Below are positions 6,151 through 12,119 of a stretch of DNA of 12,119 bases, piece by piece. A program made the position numbers and the translations under genes. This DNA is from Prosthecobacter sp. (GTDB lineage Bacteria > Verrucomicrobiota > Verrucomicrobiia > Verrucomicrobiales > Verrucomicrobiaceae), in the NCBI GenBank assembly GCA_020216965.1, contig JAIWOJ010000016.1:1-12119 (forward strand), in the 5' to 3' direction. The stretch's first letter is position 1. Every line of letters starts with the position of its first letter. The notes below the pieces were generated by a model, which was not told the DNA's origin, did no database searches, and worked only from the letters and a program-made list of their open reading frames with translations.

Positions 6151-7368
6151 TCAATAGACGATGGCCTCATACTCAATGGGCAGGCGACCGTCCTCCAGCT
6201 CTGGGAGCAAGTCTGCTGGAATGGGGGGGATATCTGCATCCAGGATCGCGCGTAGAGTCAGCTCCCTCATGCGTGGGTCTGCATCGCGTGCATCGGAGAG
6301 GATCTTGAGGTCCTGGGGCACGCCACGGCGGTCCACATAGAAGCGGAAACGGACGCGGCCAAAGTTCACGGAATCTCGGGCTAGGCGGACGTAGAGATGC
6401 CATTTTTTTTCGACGGCACCGGTGACTTGGCGCATGTAGATGCCGCGTGGGGTGGCTGCAGCGTCCACGGCATTTTCGCCTTCGCGGCTGATGGCACCGT
6501 CATTTTTTCCCATGCGGGTAAAGGGGCTAAAGGCGTCTCTCTCAGGCTTGCCTGCGGTGGCTTGCACGTCATCAGGGATGGGCACGGCCTTTGCCACCGG
6601 CATCGGGGGCGGGGCATCCTCTGGGGCACGGACTTGGGGCACGGTAGGCGTGGCGGGCATGTCCGGCGGGGGCTGTGGATCGGGCTTGCGAACCTCAAAG
6701 GGCAGGCGGCCTGCCTCCAGGCGCGGGGCATCTTTGTCCATCTCCTCCATCATTTTGGAGAGTTGGGTGTTGTCTGTGGGCGCTAGTTTTGCCACCTGCA
6801 TGGGCGGCGCGGCGGGCACAGGTGGGCTGGCAGGCTGCGGCGGCTGGATGGGGTCCAGGGGCGTGGCTGGGGTCGGCGTGGCTGGAGTGGGCGCGGCTGC
6901 CGCAGGGGCGGCTGGGGGCATGGCGGCCACGGCATCGTTTTTGATCTGCCCCTCGCGGTAGTCGCGGTTCGCTAGCTCGCGCCGGGTGGGGGCATTCCCC
7001 TCCGTGGTGGGCATCATCAGGGTGGCGTCTGCTTTGGGGGGCAGGCGGCTGGCGGCCAGGGTATTGCGGTCGGATTCAAAGACGGCGTTGGCGGGCTTCA
7101 CGGAGGCTGCCTCATTTTGCGTAGTGCGGATGTAGGCTTTGGTCTCCGGCTTGGGCGGCTGGGGCACGGGGATGATTTGATCAGGGAAAATCATCGTGAC
7201 CTCGCGCTCAGGCTCTGGCTTCGGTTTCGGTGTCAGATCGGTGAGGCCGAGCAGCCTGCGCCCAGCCTGGGTGTGAAAGATCCCGGCAAAGAGCAGCAGG
7301 GCCAGCAGATGAATCACGAAGGATCCCGCAAGGCCGGTCTGAAAATATCTGTCACGCGCGAGGGTCAA
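6151..7368 (-). CDS. TonB/TolA-like energy transducer protein
   Basis: This 405-residue protein has TonB architecture. A short cytoplasmic N-terminus leads into one membrane helix (about residues 12-31, with a Ser and a His inside it, SFVIHLLALLLF). A long periplasmic linker rich in Pro, Ala, Lys and Glu follows (about 45-300). The C-terminal domain (about 310-405) carries the TonB-like strand pattern RVRFRFYVDRRGVPQDLKIL and then a helix with REL-TLRAI. The Ser/His in the helix recalls the residues by which TonB and TolA contact ExbB/ExbD or TolQ/TolR. No such partners are encoded here, so they must lie elsewhere. The only usable start is TTG at 7366-7368: the frame is closed by the upstream stop at 7429-7431, and the next GTG falls inside the helix. 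The linker is far longer than in E. coli TonB. Coupling proton motive force to an outer-membrane process is the inferred role. Confidence 0.8.
   Translation of the reverse strand: MTLARDRYFQTGLAGSFVIHLLALLLFAGIFHTQAGRRLLGLTDLTPKPKPEPEREVTMIFPDQIIPVPQPPKPETKAYIRTTQNEAASVKPANAVFESDRNTLAASRLPPKADATLMMPTTEGNAPTRRELANRDYREGQIKNDAVAAMPPAAPAAAAPTPATPTPATPLDPIQPPQPASPPVPAAPPMQVAKLAPTDNTQLSKMMEEMDKDAPRLEAGRLPFEVRKPDPQPPPDMPATPTVPQVRAPEDAPPPMPVAKAVPIPDDVQATAGKPERDAFSPFTRMGKNDGAISREGENAVDAAATPRGIYMRQVTGAVEKKWHLYVRLARDSVNFGRVRFRFYVDRRGVPQDLKILSDARDADPRMRELTLRAILDADIPPIPADLLPELEDGRLPIEYEAIVY
6861..6905. repeat. 15-bp tandem repeat encoding a Pro-Thr-Ala linker segment
   Basis: Three consecutive 15-bp units start at 6861, 6876 and 6891. 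The first two (GCGTGGCTGGGGTCG and GCGTGGCTGGAGTGG) differ at three positions; the third is more diverged. On the minus strand they encode the PTPATPTPAT stretch of the TonB-like linker. Slipped-strand copy-number change would alter linker length without shifting the frame. Confidence 0.6.
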
Positions 7369-7428
7369 GGCAGTGGGACAGTGCCTCGCCGCCGCCGGGA
7401 AGCAAACGCTAGCTGAGCGCGCAAGAGA

Positions 7429-7956
7429 TTACGGGATGCTTCCCTGCCAGGTCTTGGGCTGGTGGTTGGGCAGCGTTTGCAGATCCATGGCGGTAGCGTT
7501 TTTGACCTCGGCAGTGCTGCCGCGAATCTCCAGCCGCAGGGCACCCTGGAGGTGGGCTGCCTCAAGCCAGTAGCGCAGACGCACGCTCTGGGCGGTGCGC
7601 GCGGGAATCTGGGGCGGGGGCTCCGTGGGCAGGATGTAGGGCGGCACCTCTTTGCCATCGCTGCTCAGCAGCCGGACATCTGGCGGCTGCAGCACCAGCG
7701 GGCGCGGGCTGGCATTGCGGTAGCGCAGCTCAATGTCCAGGCGTGCATTGCCGTAGTCACGCTCCAGCACGCAGCGGTGAATGGTGAGGGCGGGGGAGCT
7801 TGTGGGCGTGTCGGTGGTCTCGGCAGCTTCGATGGCCTCTGGGGCACCATCTTCAGTGGCAGGACCGTCAGAGAGCACCCACAGGGTCGCGCCTGTGCTG
7901 AGCAGGAGGAGCACCCAGACTTCGATGCGCTTGTAAAGAGGGGTTGGCGTGGACAT
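7429..7956 (-). CDS. Membrane-anchored protein of unknown function
   Basis: No family was recognised for this 175-residue protein. It has a short N-terminus (MSTPTPLYKRIE), one hydrophobic helix (about 13-28, WVLLLLSTGATLWVL) that should anchor it in the inner membrane, an acidic Thr/Ala/Glu-rich linker (about 30-55), and a C-terminal beta-rich region. That region has alternating hydrophobic strands (RLDIELRYRNASPRPLVL, then VRLRYWLEAAHL), resembling a small immunoglobulin-like periplasmic domain of the type seen in DUF4352-like or late-competence accessory proteins; this is only an impression. It is the first gene of the minus-strand series and ends 60 bp before the TonB-like start, suggesting an envelope role linked to it. 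The ATG at 7954-7956 has only a weak AGG upstream. Confidence 0.72.
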   Translation of the reverse strand: MSTPTPLYKRIEVWVLLLLSTGATLWVLSDGPATEDGAPEAIEAAETTDTPTSSPALTIHRCVLERDYGNARLDIELRYRNASPRPLVLQPPDVRLLSSDGKEVPPYILPTEPPPQIPARTAQSVRLRYWLEAAHLQGALRLEIRGSTAEVKNATAMDLQTLPNHQPKTWQGSIP

Positions 7957-7964
7957 GGAGACCT

Positions 7965-7996
7965 AGGCTGGCACAGGATGCGCGGGAAGCCAGCCT
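7965..7996. promoter_or_regulatory. Inverted repeat just upstream of the membrane-protein start
   Basis: AGGCTGGC (7965-7972) and GCCAGCCT (7989-7996) are perfect 8-bp arms with a 16-nt loop. In the minus-strand transcript the hairpin would end 8 nt before the ATG at 7956 and would cover the ribosome-binding region, so it could affect translation; as DNA it could be an operator for the divergent promoters. It sits in the 138-bp spacer between divergent genes (7957-8094), where I saw no convincing -35/-10 pair for either direction. It could also be chance in GC-rich DNA. Confidence 0.35.
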
Positions 7997-8094
7997 GGCC
8001 TGTGGCTGAAATGGGGCACCAAGGCACTGCCGGGGTGCATTTTCTCCAGAATCCGCAGGAAGGTTGCCGCGGCGCTGCGTAGCTTCCGGGCTCG

Positions 8095-10179
8095 ATGATG
8101 CCCCTGCGCAAAAACGTCCCCTCTCCTGCCTGCACCCTGCTCGGGTTGCTGATCGCGCTGGCGCTGGCCTCGTGCCGCAAAGAGGTGCCGCAGGCAGCTG
8201 CCACCGTCAGGCCCGCAGCGCAGATGTCCACGCAGGCACCTCCCGCAGATCAACTGGTGGTGCGGCTGCCTGGCCCCCTGCCCTTGCTAAACCCCTACAC
8301 TGCGGCAGACCAGGCCGCTAGGCAGGTGCTGGATCTGCTGCATGAGCCCCTGCTGCGCTATAACCGGGAGGGGATGCTGGCCCCCGCGCTGGCGGAGGAA
8401 TGGCAGTGGCGGCAGGAGATGACCTGCTGGTTCAGCAGCCCAGAGGCTGCGGCTGAGGCCATGCAGCATCTGCAAAGCCTGCCCCTTGAGCAGCGCAGCA
8501 CCTGGGACCTTGAGGCCATCTCCAGCCACGGCAGCAGGCTGAGTCTGCGCTTGACGAGGCCGGGCGGGATGGTCGCGGCAGATGTCGGAAAGGCGCTGGC
8601 CTCTCGCGCACCCCTGCGGCTGGCCTTTCTGCGCATCCTAGCGCCCCCGAGCGCGCGCCTGGCGCTTGAGTCCTTTGCGAAAGATCCAGCTTACAGCGCC
8701 CACACCCATCGTCTCTGGTTCGGTGAGGATGGTGTGTGTGAGATGGTCAGCACGCTGCCGACTCTCCAGGCTCAGCAGGCCCTGACGCAGTGGTTGACGC
8801 CCCGGCATCATCCTGTGCCAGAGATCCAGATCATCGATGAGGCCAGCGCCCTGGTGGAGCCAGTGCTGGACTTCCGCCTACGCCAGGGGGTGACCTGGCC
8901 GGATGGCAGCCCGGTGACGCTGGAGGATGTGCGCGCGACGCTCACCCAGGTGCTGGCCCGGCCCTGGCCTGTGGCAGGAAAGGAGGCCTTTCAGTACATT
9001 CAAGAGGTCACCACCCCAGCGCCAGACATGCTGCGGGTGACTTACCGCAGAGCCCACAGCCCGGCCCTCCCTGCCTGGACGCTGCTGCCCATCCTACCTG
9101 CCGCGTGGCTAGAGCAGCATGTGGTGGATTTCTCCCAGGCAGAGCCGCCCGGCGCAGGGCCCTGGCGCGTGGCACGCCGGGAGGGGGGGCTCCTTTTGCT
9201 AGAAAAACGCACGCCTGAGGGCCAGGGGCCCCCCATCCGGCAGATCAGGCTGCTGGCTGCCCAAGAAAGCACCTCAGAGCCGCTAGATCTCTCTTGGCAG
9301 CCCCTCCCCGCCGACGCGGTTGCCTGGCAGACCATGCCCCTGCCTGCCAGCCACCAGCTCATGCTCATCTGGCACACGGAGGCACCGCAGCTCACGGATG
9401 CGCGCGTGCGCCAGGCGCTGTCCCTGGCGCTCGACCGCCGCGCGCTGCTGGAGGCGATGCCTGGCACGGCGGGCCGCGTGCATGATGGCTTTTTCCCCCC
9501 AGGGTATGGCTTCACGCCCAAGGGGATGGAGGACATGGCACCCGCCCCCCATGCCCCCGAGCGGCGCACGCAAGCGCTGGACCTGCTGAAGACCGCTGGC
9601 TGGCTGCGGGATGTGGAAGGCCGCCTGCGTCATCTGGCCCACCCGATGCGTCTGCGCCTGGTCATCCCTGCGGAAAATCCGGACCGCCAGCGCCTCGCGG
9701 CAGCCCTTTCTGCCCAGTGGCGGGAAATCGGCGTGGAGACGACGGTGACGGAGGTGCCCGCTGGCAGCTACCTGATGGAGCTGCAGGCAGGGCGCTTTGA
9801 CGTCGCCCTCGTCGCGGCCAGCTTTACCCCCGGCTGGGATGTGCTGCCCTGGTGGCACAGCAGCCAGCGCTCCGGCCTTGGCCCGAATGTCAGCCAGTTG
9901 GCAGACCCCCAGCTCGACCTGCTGCTGGAGGCGCTGATGACGGAGTTTGACCCAGCCCAGACGCCCCACCGCGCGGCAGCCGTGGAGGCGAGGCTGCGCC
10001 AGCTCCGGCCAGCGCTGCCACTTTTCACAGACCTAACCCTGCTGCACCTGCGCCAGGCTAGATTTCCAGGGTTAGCGGGCATGTCCTTTCCACGCGGCTG
10101 CACCCTGCGTGATCTTTTGCCCGCCCTGACCGAGACCCCACGCCCCCAGACGCTGCTGCGCCTGCGTGCGCCAGACTGA
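8095..10179 (+). CDS. Lipoprotein ABC-transporter substrate-binding protein, peptide/nickel (SBP_bac_5) family
   Basis: The 694-residue product has a lipoprotein signal: Arg5-Lys6, a hydrophobic core (15-25) and the lipobox LASC with Cys27 as the lipidated residue. The mature protein is therefore membrane-tethered in the periplasm. Family 5 features are NPYTAADQAARQVLDLLHEPLLRY-like opening residues after position 60, LAPALAEEW (about 95-103), FRLRQGVTWPDG and TLEDV (259-279), DARVRQALSLALDRRAL (435-451) with the following GFFPPGYG, and FDVALVAASFTPGWD near 565. Oligopeptide or dipeptide capture is the expected role. It is longer than the usual 500-550 residues because about 155 residues sit between LAEEW and FRLRQGV, which are normally some 15-20 apart. 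The start has two adjacent ATGs (8095 and 8098). An OppD-like ATPase gene follows after a short gap on the same strand; permease genes are not in the window. Confidence 0.88.
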   Translation: MMPLRKNVPSPACTLLGLLIALALASCRKEVPQAAATVRPAAQMSTQAPPADQLVVRLPGPLPLLNPYTAADQAARQVLDLLHEPLLRYNREGMLAPALAEEWQWRQEMTCWFSSPEAAAEAMQHLQSLPLEQRSTWDLEAISSHGSRLSLRLTRPGGMVAADVGKALASRAPLRLAFLRILAPPSARLALESFAKDPAYSAHTHRLWFGEDGVCEMVSTLPTLQAQQALTQWLTPRHHPVPEIQIIDEASALVEPVLDFRLRQGVTWPDGSPVTLEDVRATLTQVLARPWPVAGKEAFQYIQEVTTPAPDMLRVTYRRAHSPALPAWTLLPILPAAWLEQHVVDFSQAEPPGAGPWRVARREGGLLLLEKRTPEGQGPPIRQIRLLAAQESTSEPLDLSWQPLPADAVAWQTMPLPASHQLMLIWHTEAPQLTDARVRQALSLALDRRALLEAMPGTAGRVHDGFFPPGYGFTPKGMEDMAPAPHAPERRTQALDLLKTAGWLRDVEGRLRHLAHPMRLRLVIPAENPDRQRLAAALSAQWREIGVETTVTEVPAGSYLMELQAGRFDVALVAASFTPGWDVLPWWHSSQRSGLGPNVSQLADPQLDLLLEALMTEFDPAQTPHRAAAVEARLRQLRPALPLFTDLTLLHLRQARFPGLAGMSFPRGCTLRDLLPALTETPRPQTLLRLRAPD

Positions 10180-10236
10180 AGGGGGCGCAATGCTCCCTTG
10201 TCAGCCCCCGCCTGGCAGCCCATCATCCCCGCCATC

Positions 10237-11091
10237 ATGCCTGATACCCCCCTGCTGCGCATCCGTGATCTGAGGATCGACTTCCGCCGCCATGATGCAC
10301 CGCCCACCCAGGCCGTGCGCGGCATCAGCCTAGACCTCGCGCGCGGGGAGTCCATCGCCATCGTGGGGGAGAGCGGCAGTGGCAAAAGCGCGACCGCCCT
10401 GGCCCTGGCGCGGCTTTTGCCAGAGCCGCCTGCCAGCATCAGCGCGGCAGAGCTCCGCATCGCCGGGCATCCCGTGCTGGAGATGCGGGAAAAGGAACTG
10501 CGGACTGTGCGCGGGCGTGAGATCGCCTACATCTTTCAGGAGCCAACCACCTCCCTGAACCCCGTACTGACCGTGCGCACCCAGATCGGTGAAGCGCTGG
10601 CCCTGCACCGCCCGGAGGTGAAAGATCGCGATGCAGAAACCCTCCGCTGGCTAGAAAAAGTGGGCATCACAGAGCCAGAAAAGCGCCTGCGCGCCTATCC
10701 CCATGAGCTCAGCGGCGGGATGCAGCAGCGCGTCATGATCGCCATGGCCCTGTGCTGCCGCCCCAGCCTGCTCGTGGCGGATGAGCCCACCACGGCTCTG
10801 GATGTGACCATCCAAAAGCAGATCATGGAATTGCTGGCGGACCTGCGCAGAGACCTGGGCATGGCGCTCATCCTCATCACGCACAATCTCGGCATCATCC
10901 GCGGGGTGGCAGACCGCGTAGCAGTCATGTTCCGCGGCCAGATCGTGGAGACGGGCCCCACCGCAGATATCCTCACCCGCCCACAGCACCCTTACACCCG
11001 CGCGCTGTTAGACTGCGTGCCACGCATGGGCGCGCGCCAAGAGCGCCTGCGCACCATCGACTACGCGGCCCTTGAAGCTGCCACGGCATGA
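10237..11091 (+). CDS. OppD/DppD-like ABC transporter ATP-binding protein
   Basis: From the ATG at 10237 the protein has 284 residues with every ABC ATPase motif: Walker A GESGSGKS (44-51), Q-loop Gln101 in IFQEP, signature LSGGMQQR (158-165), Walker B LLVADE (178-183), D-loop ALD (187-189) and H-loop His216 in ITHN. The QHPYTRALLDCVP segment near the end marks the peptide-transporter (oligo_HPY) branch. It should energise import of the peptide bound by the lipoprotein encoded just upstream. The tail after HPYTRALL is short, lacking the Cys-containing extension of many OppD/DppD proteins. An in-frame TTG at 10198 would add 13 residues without similarity to the family, so ATG 10237 is preferred although no Shine-Dalgarno sequence precedes it. 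Its TGA overlaps the next ATG by 4 bp, implying translational coupling. No second ATPase (OppF/DppF) follows. Confidence 0.92.
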   Translation: MPDTPLLRIRDLRIDFRRHDAPPTQAVRGISLDLARGESIAIVGESGSGKSATALALARLLPEPPASISAAELRIAGHPVLEMREKELRTVRGREIAYIFQEPTTSLNPVLTVRTQIGEALALHRPEVKDRDAETLRWLEKVGITEPEKRLRAYPHELSGGMQQRVMIAMALCCRPSLLVADEPTTALDVTIQKQIMELLADLRRDLGMALILITHNLGIIRGVADRVAVMFRGQIVETGPTADILTRPQHPYTRALLDCVPRMGARQERLRTIDYAALEAATA

Positions 11092-11714
11092 GAAGACGGC
11101 GCAGAGGACGCAGGCACACCCGGCTCTGGCGGCTGCTTTTCCTGGCCGTCCTAGGCTGGCTAGGCTGGAGCCAAGTCGTCGAGCCGCCCCTCACCCCACC
11201 GCGTGAGGCCACGCGGGTGTTTCAGGTGATCCTGAATGCCCAGTTGCAGCCGCACCGGGACAATGATGGAGATAGCTTTCACATCGCCCATGAAGGCGGT
11301 GTGCATGAGTTCCGCCTGTATTTTGCTGACTGCCCAGAGAAACGCGCCTACGCGCAAAATGCAGACCGCTTGGCTGACCAGGGGCGCTACTTTGGCGGCC
11401 TCAGCCAGGCACAGACGGTGGCCGTCGGGCAGGAGGCAGCGGCCTTCACCCGCCAGCTCCTGACCACACAACCCTTTACCGTGCATACCAAATGGCACCG
11501 CGTGTATAGCAGTGCACGCTGCTACGCCTTTGTGCTCTTCCAAGATGGGGAAGACCTCTCTGCCAAACTGGTCCGCGCCGGGCTGGCCCGCATCCACACC
11601 GGCGGCACCACCCTGCCGGATGGCCGCTCACCCGCCCAGTATCAGCATCAGCTCAGGGAGCTAGAGGCCGCTGCCAAGGCCGCCGGGCGCGGTGCCTGGG
11701 GCAGGCTGCGCTAG
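11088..11714 (+). CDS. Membrane-anchored thermonuclease (SNase/TNase) family protein
   Basis: This 208-residue protein has a strongly basic N-terminus (residues 2-9 nearly all Arg), one hydrophobic helix (about 14-28) that is either a membrane anchor or an uncleaved signal, and a staphylococcal-nuclease-like domain (about 43-206). Catalytic equivalents are visible: Asp58-Asn-Asp-Gly-Asp62 for the calcium-ligand region, Arg76 and Asp81-Cys-Pro-Glu84 matching Arg35 and Asp40-Thr-Pro-Glu43 of the S. aureus enzyme (Thr replaced by Cys), and Arg144 matching Arg87. The DLSAKLVRAGLARI helix is also typical. Calcium-dependent cleavage of DNA or RNA outside the cytoplasm is expected. The insert between Glu84 and the next helix (with YFGGLSQAQT) is longer than in S. 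aureus. The ATG overlaps the ATPase TGA (ATGA at 11088-11091). Confidence 0.88.
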   Translation: MRRRRRGRRHTRLWRLLFLAVLGWLGWSQVVEPPLTPPREATRVFQVILNAQLQPHRDNDGDSFHIAHEGGVHEFRLYFADCPEKRAYAQNADRLADQGRYFGGLSQAQTVAVGQEAAAFTRQLLTTQPFTVHTKWHRVYSSARCYAFVLFQDGEDLSAKLVRAGLARIHTGGTTLPDGRSPAQYQHQLRELEAAAKAAGRGAWGRLR

Positions 11715-11727
11715 GCTCAGGGCGCAG
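11706..11727. terminator. Possible weak bidirectional terminator hairpin between convergent genes
   Basis: CTGCGC (11706-11711) can pair with GCGCAG (11722-11727) around a 10-nt loop that contains both stop codons (11712-11714 and 11717-11719). The stem is only 6 bp and has no T-tract on either side, so it is a weak candidate. It is noted because the two convergent genes leave only 2 bp between their stops. Confidence 0.25.
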
Positions 11728-12119
11728 GGTCTGAGGCTGGCACTTCTTCGTTGCTGACAGGCGTGCTTTTTGCAGCGCCCTTGGGCTGGCGATTCGTGCG
11801 CTCACAAAACTCGTGGTAATTGATGACCTCAAAGCGCCCGTCCTCATGTTCCAGGATGGCGGTCATGGATTCCACCCAGTCTCCAGAATTCAGGTAATGA
11901 GTATCTCCTACCATCTTGTTGGCGGGGCTGTGGATATGGCCGCAAATGATCCCCACACAGCCCTTCGCGCGCGCCAGTTCCTGCAGTTGGTCTTCGTAAC
12001 GACCGACGAAATTGACGGCAGACTTCACCTTGAGCTTCACCCAGCGGCTGAGGGAAAAGCTCTCCTTACCGCGGATATGGCGCCACCAGTTATAAAAGCG
12101 GTTCACGCGCAGCAGGATG
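11717..12119 (-). CDS. C-terminal part of a UDP-2,3-diacylglucosamine pyrophosphatase-like metallophosphoesterase (5' end outside window)
   Basis: The frame is open from the right edge to a TGA at 11717-11719. It includes a GTG at 12104-12106, but similarity runs through that codon to the edge, so the gene is taken as partial. Visible motifs are the metal-binding GHIH (encoded at 11930-11941, in IICGHIHSPANK), followed by NSGDWVES and an AILEHEDGRFEVI strand, which is the usual end of the LpxH-like COG2908 phosphoesterase family. Upstream, WVKLKVKSAVNFVGRYEDQL matches the helical insertion of these proteins. They hydrolyse UDP-2,3-diacylglucosamine to lipid X in lipid A synthesis, or related substrates. 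The last 28 residues or so are a disordered Pro/Ser/Ala tail. The N-terminal catalytic half cannot be seen. Confidence 0.85.
   Translation of the reverse strand, partial: ILLRVNRFYNWWRHIRGKESFSLSRWVKLKVKSAVNFVGRYEDQLQELARAKGCVGIICGHIHSPANKMVGDTHYLNSGDWVESMTAILEHEDGRFEVINYHEFCERTNRQPKGAAKSTPVSNEEVPASDPAP

Noticed and set aside
7336..7368. Promoter-like TTGACC with a downstream TATTTT at the start of the TonB-like gene
   Set aside because: The spacer is only 15 nt and the hexamers lie inside the coding sequence; the TTG is better explained as the start codon.
7407..7419. CGCT/AGCG hairpin between the unknown membrane protein and the TonB-like gene as a terminator
   Set aside because: The 4-bp stem with no real T-tract is too weak, and the genes appear to form one series.
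9042..9969. Minus-strand open frames of 175 and 228 codons within the binding-protein gene
   Set aside because: They are antisense to conserved SBP_bac_5 motifs and have shadow-type composition.
10198..10236. TTG start extending the ABC ATPase by 13 residues
   Set aside because: The extra residues have no family similarity; the ATG at 10237 places the first beta strand (LLRIRDLRIDF) where the family normally starts.
1..12119. CRISPR array, tRNA, rRNA, integrase or transposase
   Set aside because: No regularly spaced repeats, cloverleaf sequences, rRNA segments or recombinase motifs were seen in either strand.

Overview
The window is a GC-rich bacterial chromosome segment, and its best fit is a Verrucomicrobiota (PVC group) bacterium. 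Three things point that way by family knowledge: a secreted DUF6797-type protein fused to a C-terminal cytochrome c, an exported PQQ-like propeller whose mature end carries the DWPQFLGP motif, and the near absence of clear Shine-Dalgarno sequences, with GTG and TTG starts. No rRNA, tRNA, CRISPR array, transposase or integrase is visible.

Layout, left to right. Bases 1-159 hold the 3' end of a plus-strand membrane protein, probably a transporter. It converges on a large minus-strand gene (281-3052) for the exported DUF6797/propeller/cytochrome c protein. Between them lies a 120-bp spacer filled with two facing REP-like palindromes. A good sigma-70-like promoter (3061-3090) sits so close to the start of the large gene that its transcript may be almost leaderless. 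From 7956 down to 3135 runs a minus-strand series of five closely spaced genes: a membrane-anchored protein of unknown function, a TonB/TolA-like energy transducer, an MBL-fold hydrolase, an exported PQQ-like beta-propeller protein, and a PLD-family nuclease. The nuclease lies in a visibly AT-richer block (about 3053-3965) and looks acquired. It combines one HKD phosphodiesterase motif with a C-terminal winged helix of the DpnI_C / Dam-replacing-protein type, and no methyltransferase is nearby.

From 8095 rightward the plus strand carries a lipoprotein substrate-binding protein of the peptide/nickel (SBP_bac_5) type with an unusual inserted segment, then an OppD/DppD-like ATPase, then a membrane-anchored staphylococcal-nuclease-like enzyme whose start overlaps the ATPase stop (ATGA). 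No permease gene lies in the window. The window ends in the 3' part of a minus-strand metallophosphoesterase related to UDP-2,3-diacylglucosamine pyrophosphatase, whose stop is 2 bp from the nuclease stop.

How the genes may work together (inference): most products act in the cell envelope or periplasm, in peptide uptake, TonB-like energy transduction, periplasmic redox or propeller proteins, extracytoplasmic nucleic acid cleavage and lipid A metabolism. The PLD/winged-helix nuclease is the exception. It is the best candidate for an under-described system, a solitary and possibly modification-dependent restriction enzyme.
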